Source: Bradyrhizobium sp. 141 (lineage in GTDB: Bacteria; Pseudomonadota; Alphaproteobacteria; Rhizobiales; Xanthobacteraceae). From it: a DNA stretch of 64,000 nt. The notes beneath the pieces were generated by a model. The model was not told the DNA's origin, searched no databases, and saw only the letters and a program-made list of their open reading frames with translations. The number at the start of each line of letters is the position of its first letter. Position 1 is the first letter of the stretch. A program made the translations under genes and the position numbers. Shown here piece by piece: positions 27,601 through 36,300 of this stretch. The stretch covers positions 246,303-310,302 of the forward strand of contig NZ_JADPKR010000115.1 of assembly GCF_023074055.1 (NCBI RefSeq), read 5' to 3'.

Positions 27601-27697
27601 AAAGCCGGATCAATTACTTAAAGGCCGTTTCCGCGCTCCCGGGCGCCTTGGCGCGCCTCTTGCCATAGAGACCTCCCAAGCATGGAGGCGTGCACCG

Positions 27698-27847
27698 ATG
27701 GCACAACGAGTTCGTGTTCCTAGACGCCCAAGGCCCAGTTTGAAGCATATCGCGCGCAAGCTGGTCAGATTGCTGGACGCGATCAATGAGCTCGAAGACC
27801 TGAAAGAAAGGGTCCAGGCCGCCGAAGCCTCGCGCGTCCTGCATTAG
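27698..27847 (+). CDS. Very small basic protein, unknown function
   Basis: 49 residues (begins MAQRVRVPRRPRP). A GGAGG is 9 to 10 bases before the ATG. The second half is helical and charged (LLDAINELEDLKERVQAAEA) and could form a short coiled coil. It lies just after tRNA-Lys. A longer frame on the other strand (27614-28060) has less natural composition. The gap from here to 28226 shows nothing else. Confidence 0.45.
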   Translation: MAQRVRVPRRPRPSLKHIARKLVRLLDAINELEDLKERVQAAEASRVLH

Positions 27848-28226
27848 AGCGCCGGAAAGTCCCTTGCGGGAGTAAACAATCCACGTCGTCCGCGAGGCTG
27901 CTCCGTCCCAAAGGCCACGGCTGACGTTGTCGCCCCTGGTGCCGGAGCCGTCCTCAAACGCGGCCTCGGGAATACGGAGTAGAATACGGTGAGTGCACTC
28001 AACCCTGAAGCTCAAAGTTCTTGCTTCGGTCCGGACGACTGCATGAGGGGGCACTGTCACCGTAGTCCCGGTTGCGACGTTCTGCGCGGCAAAGAAGCCG
28101 CGTGCTTAGTTCTCCACATCCACGACGGGCAGTCGTTCGCGCTCGCTCCGCGCCAATAGGTCTCGATAATTTGCGAGGTACTTGCGATTCGCTTTGATGG
28201 CGGCATGCCGCGGCAGATCAAGCCGC

Positions 28227-28508
28227 ATGCCTACGCACGCAGACGGCCAACCAGTGAAGATCACCTTCGGGGAGATGCGCGGCATGACCGTTCGCGCGGT
28301 GCTGGTCTATTGCCAGTGCGGCCATCACACAGCGCTAGAAGCCCATCGATGGCGGGACGAGGTGCGGCTGTCTGATATCGAGCCGCGCTTCGTCTGCGCA
28401 GGTTGCGGCGGCCGCGGCGCCGACCTCCGGCCTGACTTCAATCGAGGCAACCCGCAGCTTGCGATCATAGGCATGAAAAAGGGCCGGCCCCGGGGAGCGC
28501 TGAATTGA
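28227..28508 (+). CDS. Conserved-looking hypothetical protein with two CxxC-type knuckles
   Basis: 93 residues from ATG 28227 (MPTHADGQPVKITFGEM). YCQCGHH and FVCAGCGGRGAD form a likely zinc ribbon, separated by the segment RWRDEVRLSDIEPR. No signal sequence. This pattern is familiar from small bradyrhizobial proteins of unknown function; no specific role can be given. Confidence 0.65.
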   Translation: MPTHADGQPVKITFGEMRGMTVRAVLVYCQCGHHTALEAHRWRDEVRLSDIEPRFVCAGCGGRGADLRPDFNRGNPQLAIIGMKKGRPRGALN

Positions 28509-28922
28509 AATTGACCGAAGAACGTCCGGCTCAGATCACGCCCACAATGATCAAAACTCCGATCTCAACCAGTAGGAGCGTACCCGTTGCTGCGGAGATG
28601 AGAAACAAATCAACTAGTGACAAGAACTGCATGATTCGCCTCACAATTTGCCAAAGAAGCGGCCCTTACATCCTTGATGGCGTAAGCAGGGGCAGGATGA
28701 TGGGGCCGCTTCTAGGAGGTCCTTGACGCGTTCGTCCGGCGCCAAGCGTTCTCATCCTAATCCAATTTTAAATCTCGTCCAGCATTTAATTTGTTTAATT
28801 TCATTTTAATGTTTTAATGTTTAATCAGGCGACATTTGCACGATGCAAGCCGCCGATTCCCCGTGGAGCGAACCAGGGATTGGCTTTTTGGCGCGGCGAG
28901 CTATCTACCTGCTCGAGCATGA
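28509..28922. other. AT-rich gap without a convincing gene
   Basis: A patch at about 28760-28830 is strikingly AT-rich (runs such as TTTAATTTGTTTAATTTC and TTTTAATGTTTTAATG) in an otherwise GC-rich window. A 73-codon frame at 28505-28726 begins with TTG, has no clear ribosome site and unusual codon use, and is not accepted. The patch could be an H-NS-type silencer target, a promoter, or a remnant of imported DNA. Confidence 0.4.
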
Positions 28923-29301
28923 TTAAGACATACGATCTCTACCTTTGCAGCGCCGCTCCAGGGGCTGCCTAGCTAAAGCTGCGCTCCCTTTGGCGGTGGA
29001 ATAGGCCCAGTTGATTTCCTTGGCCTTCTGCTCGGCGAGTTCTCGCAGCTCCCTGCCAAGGCCTTCGACGCGATCAGGGTGATACCGCGCGATCTCCTTC
29101 CGGAATTGATTGCGTCTGGGCGAAGCATCCTTGCTCACGCCCAATATCTCCCACCATGACCGCTGCGAACTCGGTTTTGCAGTCGAGTCATTTTGAGCCG
29201 CGTCAGCTCTTCCCTGCTCTGACTCAGCCTCTGATCTTCCGTATTGTGGATTTCCGTCGTTGACTAGCCGACGTTTTCAGCGCTGTCGCTCGCGGATGAC
29301 G
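28923..29301 (-). pseudogene. Remnant of a J-domain (DnaJ-like) protein lacking a start
   Basis: Read leftward from 29301 the frame runs through a charged linker (NPQYGRSEAESEQ) into a J-domain: WWEILGVSKDASP, then QFRKEIARYHPDRVEGLG with the HPD motif, then AKEINWAYSTAKG. The only ATG/GTG/TTG codons lie at or after the J-domain start (TTG 29144), so a start there would cut off the first helix. An in-frame TGA at 29302-29304 closes the frame upstream. It looks like a 5'-truncated DnaJ-family co-chaperone gene whose N-terminal part was lost where it meets the next, oppositely oriented gene. Confidence 0.6.
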
Positions 29302-29324
29302 TCAAAAGTTTTGTCACTGACCCC

Positions 29325-29663
29325 GTGAAGGCGGCCAAAATTCAGAACGAGGGTCTCGCCCTTTGGAAAGAGGGTAATGATGCGTACAAGGCGGATGATT
29401 ACAAGACGGCCATTGAAAAATTCGAGAAGGCGCGGATCAAATACGCGACGATCAAACGTGACAATGACGTCAAGATCGTCACAACCTCGATTATGGCTGC
29501 GGCCTGTCTAGATCACATACGTTCGAGCGATGTCACCGAGCTCCAAATTCTCGTTGGTACGAATGAAGACAAAACCTTGGGAGCCAAGACTCCCTATCCG
29601 GAAGCTTGCCTGCCTTTTCCTGAGCTGGCGGCAGCCGTGACGGAACGCATCAGACTTTCTTAA
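29325..29663 (+). CDS. TPR-like small protein, probably 5'-truncated
   Basis: 112 residues from GTG 29325. GLALWKEGNDAYKADDYKTAIEKFEKA is one good tetratricopeptide-like unit; the rest is less defined. No ribosome site precedes the GTG. The same frame is open back to 29268 and reads like the end of a signal peptide plus mature N-terminus (TFSALSLADDVKSFVTDPVK). The original start therefore seems lost. It overlaps the 5' end of the oppositely oriented J-domain remnant. It may be a broken periplasmic protein. Confidence 0.45.
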   Translation: MKAAKIQNEGLALWKEGNDAYKADDYKTAIEKFEKARIKYATIKRDNDVKIVTTSIMAAACLDHIRSSDVTELQILVGTNEDKTLGAKTPYPEACLPFPELAAAVTERIRLS

Positions 29664-29795
29664 GAAATCCGGGAAATAAACCACGACCCATCCTACGCGC
29701 TGTGGCTGCGGTGTCGACTTCGTCGACGCGAGGCCAACGACCCCTTCCTCGCAAAAACACGCCAGATTCCGATAGAGTCCAGTAGTCGCCCCGAG

Positions 29796-30011
29796 ATGAA
29801 CTGCAGGCAACAGGCGCCTATTGTGCCCTACCCCTTGGGCATCTTGGCGATGATTTGCGCAGAGAAAGACAGCCCGCCCGTTCTGATCTGCTCCAAGTGC
29901 AGACGGCCGATGACGTTTTTGGCCACGCTGCCCGCAATCCTCACGCTTCCCGCAGAGCATGCCTACCTGTGCCGTCCCTGTCGGCGGGTGGACACCATCC
30001 CGCTGGCTTGA
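29796..30011 (+). CDS. Small protein with a four-cysteine zinc-ribbon pattern
   Basis: 71 residues from ATG 29796, or 53 from ATG 29850 (MICAEKDSPPV). LICSKCRRPMTFLATLPAI and YLCRPCRRVDTI supply two CxxC pairs, so it probably binds zinc. Neither start has a strong ribosome site. No family recognised; it is one of several such mini zinc ribbons in this window (28227, 37656, 39826, 49837). Confidence 0.5.
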   Translation: MNCRQQAPIVPYPLGILAMICAEKDSPPVLICSKCRRPMTFLATLPAILTLPAEHAYLCRPCRRVDTIPLA

Positions 30012-30172
30012 GGCCGGAGTTGCCGTGATCGCAAGCTCACGACTGCGGTGCACACAATTGCCGCCCCCCTGCTATTGCCTGGCATCTGCAGCGGCTCCAA
30101 GGGCCCACCCTCAAAAAGTGGGAAGACAACCCGCCGGAAATGTGTAGGATTCAAGAAAACCGGAGGAGCGGC

Positions 30173-30343
30173 ATGTTTGAAATCAACGGTTTCGACACGG
30201 CGGGCGTGGTCAGTCTGAAGCGGCTGTCACTTCCCGCCGCCCTCAAGAAGGCCAAAGAGCTCATCGAGGACGGGTGCTGGGACGTTCAGGTCGTCGATCC
30301 CAGCGGCCGGGTCTACACCTCGTTTGAAGAGCAGGCCGCCTAG
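30173..30343 (+). CDS. Small conserved-looking protein, unknown function
   Basis: 56 residues from ATG 30173, preceded by a strong GGAGGAG site. The chain reads as a compact alpha/beta unit (SLPAALKKAKELIEDGCWDVQVVDPSGRV, ending YTSFEEQAA). Codon use matches resident genes. No family recognised. Confidence 0.65.
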   Translation: MFEINGFDTAGVVSLKRLSLPAALKKAKELIEDGCWDVQVVDPSGRVYTSFEEQAA

Positions 30344-30394
30344 CCCCCCACCCTTCGGCGCCATTCGAGCGAGCACCGGCGCCTGTTTCCGCCG

Positions 30395-30607
30395 CTATCC
30401 GCCTCGGCCGACATTTGACGAGGCGTTGTTCAACCAGCGCTGCGTTGCATCGTCGCTCCAGCCAGGGACGGCGAAGCGCGCCGGCGGAGTCGCATTCGCG
30501 CCCGGCCGCTCCGCCGCAGGATGGCGTGCGCGGGCGTGATGCACCGCTGCGGCGTTTGCGGAGCTGCAGAGCAGCAGCAACAGACCCATGGCAAAAAGCG
30601 AGCGCAT
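30395..30607 (-). CDS. Small secreted protein, unknown function
   Basis: 70 residues from ATG 30607, with GGAG 8 bases upstream. A signal peptide (MRSLFAMGLLLLLCSSANAAA) precedes a basic, Ala/Pro-rich mature chain ending in DDATQRWLNNASSNVGRGG. It presumably reaches the periplasm. No family recognised. Confidence 0.65.
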   Translation of the reverse strand: MRSLFAMGLLLLLCSSANAAAVHHARARHPAAERPGANATPPARFAVPGWSDDATQRWLNNASSNVGRGG

Positions 30608-30816
30608 CGCATCAACTCCAATCGAGCAATCGCCCGCTGTCATCTGATGCGTCGATCGGCTCGCCACAATCCTTCGCAGCTTCACAAGCAGGAGAGAGAA
30701 GCGCTGGCTATGGCGGTGGTGCAAGCCGGTCCTCGACTGCGCGATGCCATTTGCCAGTCAACCCGTTTGGGAGCAGGCTCGCTCCAGGCGCTTAAGACGC
30801 CACACGGGAGAGGTAC

Positions 30817-31059
30817 ATGAAGGAACAGGGCCTGGATGGCCGCCACCGGGACAAGGATGGCGGGATCAGCAAGAAGCACGGCAACACGCTGGTCGGTACA
30901 TTGCGCAAGATCTACGGAAAGAGTTTTGCCGCAGGGTATCCGGATGCGACGCCACTTAGCGAGGTCCTGGCCCAACTGAACGAGACGTCACTGAGCCAGT
31001 TGCGCCGCGATCACGACACCGGGCATTTGGGGCACAAGATCGATCACGCCTTGAAGTGA
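30817..31059 (+). CDS. Small hydrophilic protein, unknown function
   Basis: 80 residues with GGGAGAGG just before ATG 30817. The N-terminal half is charged and glycine-rich (GLDGRHRDKDGGISKKHGNT) and the second half helical (SEVLAQLNETSLSQLRRDHD), ending HKIDHALK. Codon use is resident-like. No family recognised. Confidence 0.65.
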   Translation: MKEQGLDGRHRDKDGGISKKHGNTLVGTLRKIYGKSFAAGYPDATPLSEVLAQLNETSLSQLRRDHDTGHLGHKIDHALK

Positions 31060-31078
31060 CGGACGACAATGACAGCTC

Positions 31079-31228
31079 GTAGGATAGGTTGAGCTCTTGC
31101 GAAACCATCCTTGCAAATCGGTCGGTCCTCCGCGGGCCCTTTGAGGATTGCTCCGGTCATCGATTGCGGATAGCAGCGGCGCTAATCACAACGTAGGATG
31201 GGTTTCGCAAGAGCTCACCCATCCTACG
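31079..31228. repeat. Inverted repeat pair around an 80-base core (GTAGGATRGGTT type)
   Basis: GTAGGATAGGTTGAGCTCTTGCGAAACC at 31079-31106 faces its near-perfect reverse complement within 31192-31228 (GTAGGATGGGTTTCGCAAGAGC and onward). The right arm also folds on itself (GTAGGATGGG...CCCATCCTAC). It fills the gap between the small gene ending at 31059 and the leftward gene ending at 31231. Confidence 0.75.
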
Positions 31229-31230
31229 CA

Positions 31231-31899
31231 CTAGCTCTCCGGAGCTGCCATCGCAGCCGGCACGCTCAGCGGAGCACCGCCAACCGAAACAGGCCCCACC
31301 GACTTCGGCTCCCGAACCAGCCGTTTGCGCATCGCTGCGGATAGTCCATAGCGCGCATGCGCTCGTCGAATGGACGACGTGACGTCCGACATCATTGTAT
31401 TTTGTAGCGAGTCGACCTTCGCGATCAGTGTGGACAGCTGCGAAGATATCTTCTTCACATCGACCCGTTCGTCCGTGATGCTCTGTCGCAGCGACAGCAG
31501 CAACATTGAATCCTGCTGCAGCAAAACCGAGTTCTGATCCGATGCCTGATTGTTCTGCTGCAGCATCGCGGTGTGTTGCTGCTGGGCCGCCTGAATGTCC
31601 TTCAGGGCGGCGACGACCGGATCCGGCTTTGGCACAGACGCTTCCAGGTGCGGAAGCAGTTCGGCCAGGCGGCCGACGTTCAGCGACGAAAAATCGGACG
31701 GCGACGTGTAGATCGCCGCCGCGCCGTTGATGGCCAAGGCACACACCGAGAAGGCCAGGACCGATTTCCGGCTGGATCTCTTGCTTGGGGCTGGAGCTTC
31801 CGGGGCTGCGGGTTCGAGCGCTGCTGCGGCGGCAGCAAGGGCTGCAGCGTCGAGTTCTTCGGCGAAGCCTGCCGTTTCGAAGGTCGTGGTCATTTGCAT
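31231..31899 (-). CDS. Single-pass membrane protein with coiled coil, unknown function
   Basis: 222 residues from ATG 31899 (MQMTTTFETAG). Ala-rich cytoplasmic segment, one membrane helix (about 48-66, VLAFSVCALAINGAAAIYT), then a Gln-rich coiled coil (ALKDIQAAQQQHTAMLQQNNQ and following, about 100-170) and a basic C-terminal part. The layout is that of an inner-membrane protein projecting a coiled coil into the periplasm. No family recognised. Confidence 0.6.
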   Translation of the reverse strand: MQMTTTFETAGFAEELDAAALAAAAAALEPAAPEAPAPSKRSSRKSVLAFSVCALAINGAAAIYTSPSDFSSLNVGRLAELLPHLEASVPKPDPVVAALKDIQAAQQQHTAMLQQNNQASDQNSVLLQQDSMLLLSLRQSITDERVDVKKISSQLSTLIAKVDSLQNTMMSDVTSSIRRAHARYGLSAAMRKRLVREPKSVGPVSVGGAPLSVPAAMAAPES

Positions 31900-32613
31900 T
31901 GACCCCAATGAGCGAGCAACAGGAAGCCGCCCCTGGAACGCCCTCACGACGCACCCTTTACGCAGCACCCATACACAACTGCCTAAAATTGTAGGCTTTT
32001 TGGATTAATTCCACGTTAGCGACGTGGCCGGCTGACGGGCCGGGTCACCCCGGCCGATTACGGGGTCATGCGTGCAGTCCTCAGGCGCTGACACTGGCTG
32101 CCGCAAAGCACCGCCGCCGTAGGGTGGGCAAAGCGCAGCGTGCCCACCACTTCGATCGCGTGACTTGGATGCATGGTGGGCACGGCGCTTCGCGCCTTTG
32201 CCCACCCCACGGCAGTCGTACCTGGCTCAACGTCTCCATTACCAAGCTGATTTTCCGAAGTTGGCAGAATGCCCCTGTTTTGCCCGACGGGTCAACCGGC
32301 GTGTGAGCGGGAAATACGTCCCCAGCGATGCGGCCTCACGCGGAGCAATTGACCTTGAGCCGGATCATGGGCTGCCAGCTTTCTCAGCCGCGCCAGGGTC
32401 GCGATCGGCCTTTCCACCCGATGAAGAACCCGTTGTGCCAGCAACACTTAGCTACTGTGCATGGGGTTGTTTTCGCATTTTTGATGCGCCCTCCCCCTCA
32501 TCCAGCACCTCGAACAGCCTTCTCCAGCGTTCGAGCAGCGCTCCCGCATCGGGCTTGGTCGAGGGCGATGACGCACTGCGCCGATCCTGTTTCTTCGCCC
32601 GTTCGCTCGCAGG
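31900..32613. other. 714-base stretch without an accepted gene
   Basis: It holds the palindromic repeat at 32118-32212 and a short stretch (32494-32550) resembling the 3' end of the Mfd-like gene at 33378. Open frames here (32165-32797, 32328-32732) have the composition of non-coding shadow frames and overlap the antisense gene at 32614-33234. Confidence 0.5.
32118..32212. repeat. Intergenic palindromic repeat, GTAGGGTGGGCAAAG family (copy 2 of 3)
   Basis: Same ends as copy 1 (CGTAGGGTGGGCAAAG ... CTTTGCCCACCCCACGG), with the GTGCCCACC / GGTGGGCAC inner arms conserved and the centre different. The right terminal arm carries one substitution (CCCCACGG instead of CCCTACGG). Confidence 0.85.
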
Positions 32614-33234
32614 CTACAAACCTGGTCGTATCAGGCCCGGAACGCGTCTGGGCGACACAGTTGTTCGTCGCTCGACCTGCGCTTTGGCGTCCAGCACCTT
32701 GTCCCCAGCTCGTGCGGCTCGCGGCAGTCTGATCTGGTCCGAAAGACTCGTGCCTCTCCCTGGCAGACCTCCTGAACCAACATTGGTGTTTCCTTGAGCC
32801 TGTGTTGCCGGCCGGAAGCTGTTTCGGGAGGACGCCGGGCCGCTGGCCATTTGATCCTCATTGCTCGTGCCGCTCCCAATTGCGCCGATCGGCAGACCAT
32901 TTGGAGCGTGACCGACCCCGGCATTTTTCGCCGCCTGGGCTGCCGCCCGCGACCTCGCGGGCGTGGCGGACTGAACGTTCGGATTGATCGGTTGGCTGTC
33001 GGTGCCCAGTCCACCGGGGGCAGTGTCTTTCGTCCCCATCCCTGGAGGCGCTGAGGGACCCGCATTGCCTGCACTCGTCCCCATTCCGGAAGGTGCCGAC
33101 CCGCCGGCGCTACCCGCTCCCGTCCCCATGCCCGCTCCCCCGGACCCGGCACTAGCGCCGCCTGCTTGCGCCAGAACCAACAGACATGAGGTTGCGATAA
33201 TCGCGACAATGATCGGAGGGATGGCACGGGACAT
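32614..33234 (-). CDS. Secreted glycine/serine-rich low-complexity protein
   Basis: 206 residues from ATG 33234, with GGAG 8 bases before it. The signal peptide (AIPPIIVAIIATSCLLVLAQAGGASA) is followed by near-repeats of GMGTxAGxAGxSAP, then a more mixed Ala/Gly/Asn region and a basic C-terminus. Probably an extended periplasmic or surface protein. Function unknown. Confidence 0.6.
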   Translation of the reverse strand: MSRAIPPIIVAIIATSCLLVLAQAGGASAGSGGAGMGTGAGSAGGSAPSGMGTSAGNAGPSAPPGMGTKDTAPGGLGTDSQPINPNVQSATPARSRAAAQAAKNAGVGHAPNGLPIGAIGSGTSNEDQMASGPASSRNSFRPATQAQGNTNVGSGGLPGRGTSLSDQIRLPRAARAGDKVLDAKAQVERRTTVSPRRVPGLIRPGL

Positions 33235-33377
33235 CAGACAATCTCCATCGCCAAGCTTCATTAACTATAATGATGAGGCCGGGTTCCCGCCATGAATTCG
33301 CGGTTGCAGAAGCCCGCCGCTGCAAGAGTTCCAGGTCTGCCAATCGCGGGTATCCGTGCTGACGAAGGCGCGAGCCC

Positions 33378-36300
33378 CTACCCCTCGTCCAGCAGCTCGA
33401 ACAGCTCCTCCACCCGCTCGAACGGCGCGTCCTGCATCTTGGCGTGATAGACCACGCGATCACCGTCGCGTTGCAGCGACTTGCCCCGCGACTTTCGCAA
33501 GCGTCCCGGCAGGAACGTCGCGGCCGCAGCTTCAGGGCCGACGTCGAGGCGGACGATGCCGCGTCGCTTGCATTCGAACCTGAGCCTGGCTGCGGCGAAG
33601 AAGTCGCGCGCGACCTTCGGCAGCGGGCCGAAGCGGCGGGAGGTTTCCTCCTCGAGATCTTCGAGGTCGTCCTCGTCAGTGCATCTTGCGGCGCGCGCAT
33701 AGAGCTCGAGACGCACCGGCTCGGACTGCACGTAGGTCTCGGGCAGCATGTCGGCGACCGGCAGGTTCAGGTCCGGCACCCACACCGCCTGCCCCTCGTC
33801 GAGCTTCTCCGAGGCCATCTTCAGGAGGTGGCTGTAGAGCACGGGCCCGAACACCTGGACGTGGCCGGATTGCTGCTCGGAAAACAAATCGCCCGCGCCT
33901 CGCAAATCCAGGTCGCGCTCGCTGATCGCAAAGCCCGCGCCGGGCCGGCTGAACTCTTCGAGCACGGCCAGCCGCTTCTCGGATTGCCCGGACGCCGTTT
34001 CGGTCAAGAGATGGGCGAAGGCGCGGATGCCGCCACGGCCGACCCGCCCGCGCAGCTGATGCAGCTGGGCGAGGCCGAACTTCTCGGGCCAGCAGACCAC
34101 GATGGTGTTCGCACGGGGAATATCGAGCCCGCTCTCGACGATGTTGGTCGCGAGCAGGACGTCGGCCCTGCCCTCGACGAAGCTCATCATGCGGTCGTCG
34201 ATCTCGTCAGCCGCCAATCTGCCGTGCAGGCAGACGATGCGGAGGTCGCCCGCCACCGCCTGAACCCGCGCCAGCATCGGATCGAGATCCTGGATGCGCG
34301 GGCAGATTAGAAAGCTCTGGCCGTGGCGGCGCTGCTCGCGCAGCAGCGCGGAGGCAATCGCCGCATCCGACAGCGGCGCGATCCGGGTCGCGACCGGCAG
34401 CCGGTGCACGGGGGGCGATGCAATCACGCTGAGGTCGCGGAAGCCGGCAAGGCCGGCGGCGAGCGTGCGCGGGATCGGCGTCGCGCTCATCATCAGCACG
34501 TGGACGTTCTTGGCGAGGCCCGAGAGCTTGGCCTTCTCGGCCGCGCCAAAATGCTGTTCCTCGTCGATGATGACGAGACCGAGATCGTCAAACTTGACGT
34601 CCTTGCCCGTGAGCGCCTGCGTGCCGATCACGACCTTGATCCGGCCGCCGCGCAGGCCCTCCCTGGTCTCCCGCAGCTCCGCGCCGGAGGTCGCCCGTGA
34701 CAAATTGCCGACCTCGATGCCGAACGGCGCAAAGCGCTTCTGGAACGTTGCGACATGCTGGCGTGCAAGCACCGTCGTCGGCACCGCGATCGCCACCTGC
34801 TTGCCCGACAGCACCACGGCGGCCGCCGCGCGTAGCGCCACCTCGGTCTTGCCGAAGCCGACGTCGCCGCAGATCACCCGGTCCATGGGATGACCGGAGG
34901 CAAGATCGTCGAGCACGTCGGCGATCGCCTTGGCCTGGTCGCTGGTGGTGAAATAAGGGAAACGCGCGACGAACTTCTCGTAGGCCGATCCCGGCGGAAC
35001 CAGCTTTTCGCCGCGACGGCGGCGGCGCTGGCTGATGTGCTTGGCCAGCGCCTTGCCGGCGGCCTGGATTTCGCGCTCGGCCGACGTGCGGCGGGCCCAC
35101 CATGTGCTGCCATCGGCCTTGTCGAGCGAGAGCTTGCCGAGCTCCGCCGCGTAAGGCCACATCAAGGCAAGATCAGGCGGCGGCACGAGCACGGCGTTGT
35201 CGCCGGCGAACTTCAGGCGGATCATTTCCCGCAAGCTTCCGCCGCCGGTGTTCACGGTCTGCAAGCCGTCGAGCACGCCGAGGCCGCGCTGGAGATGGAT
35301 GACCACCGTGCCCTGCTCGGGTACATCGGCATGCTCGAAGGCCGCGCTCCAGGCGCGCGCCATCGGCTGCGGATGATGCGCCCGGCTGCCGAGCACGTCG
35401 GAGGCCGTCACGATGACGAGAGGCTTTTTCCCCGGCACGACGAAGCCCGCATCGAGATCGGCCAGCAGCGCCGCCTCGCCGCTCCGCCCGCGCGTCGCCT
35501 CGTCCCAATCGTCACAGCGCTGCGCCTTGAGGCCGCTCATCCGCTCCATCACGCGCAGGTCGTCCTCCTGCGCTGCGACCAGGATCAGTCGCGATCCGGC
35601 CCGGCGCGTCTCCTCGACGAAACCACGCAGCGCCTTCCTGGAGGATGTCAGCTTCGAAAACTCCGGGATCGTCTGGAAGGACGAAGCGCGCGGCAGCACC
35701 TTCATGCCCTTGGAGAGCTGCTTCCAGTCGCGCCGTGCGAGATATTCGCGCTCACGCTCGGCGCGCGGCGCGGCCTCCTCGATGGTATCGAGCCAGCCGT
35801 CGGCGTGCACCGGGACGCCCGCATCGGCGATCCATTTGGCAGGCCCGCAATAGTCGAACAGGCTCGCGCGCTTGCCGCCTTTGCCGGCAAGGCCAAGCCG
35901 CTCCGACATGGGATCGACGAGAAGCTCCTTGGTCTCGAAGATGATCCTGTGCTCGTTCGGATCGAACGCCACAATCCGCTTGATCGCGCGATCCGAATGC
36001 TCGATCCGGAACGGCCCCAGCGCGCCTGCGGGGAATATCTCGAAGGTCTGCCCGTGGAACAGCGCCCCGCCCGGATAGTCCGGTTCGTCCTCCAGATCGT
36101 ATCCGAGGGATTCGAGGCGTGGCTCGAGGTCGCGCTCTGAGAACGTACCACCCACCTTCAAGCTCAGGCTCAGGCGCGCCAGGCTCGCCGGCGGCGGCAG
36201 GCGCTCCATCACGGCTTCCGCCGTCGACACGAGAAAGAGCGGCTTCTTGGATTTTGCGAGGCGCCTCAGGACGGAGGCCCTGCGCCCTGCGAGTTCGTGC

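Noticed and set aside
27614..28060. 148-codon leftward frame after tRNA-Lys
   Set aside because: No ribosome site, mixed composition, and it overlaps a rightward small gene that has GGAGG and sensible codons.
28505..28726. 73-codon rightward frame
   Set aside because: TTG start without a ribosome site and codon use unlike the neighbours.
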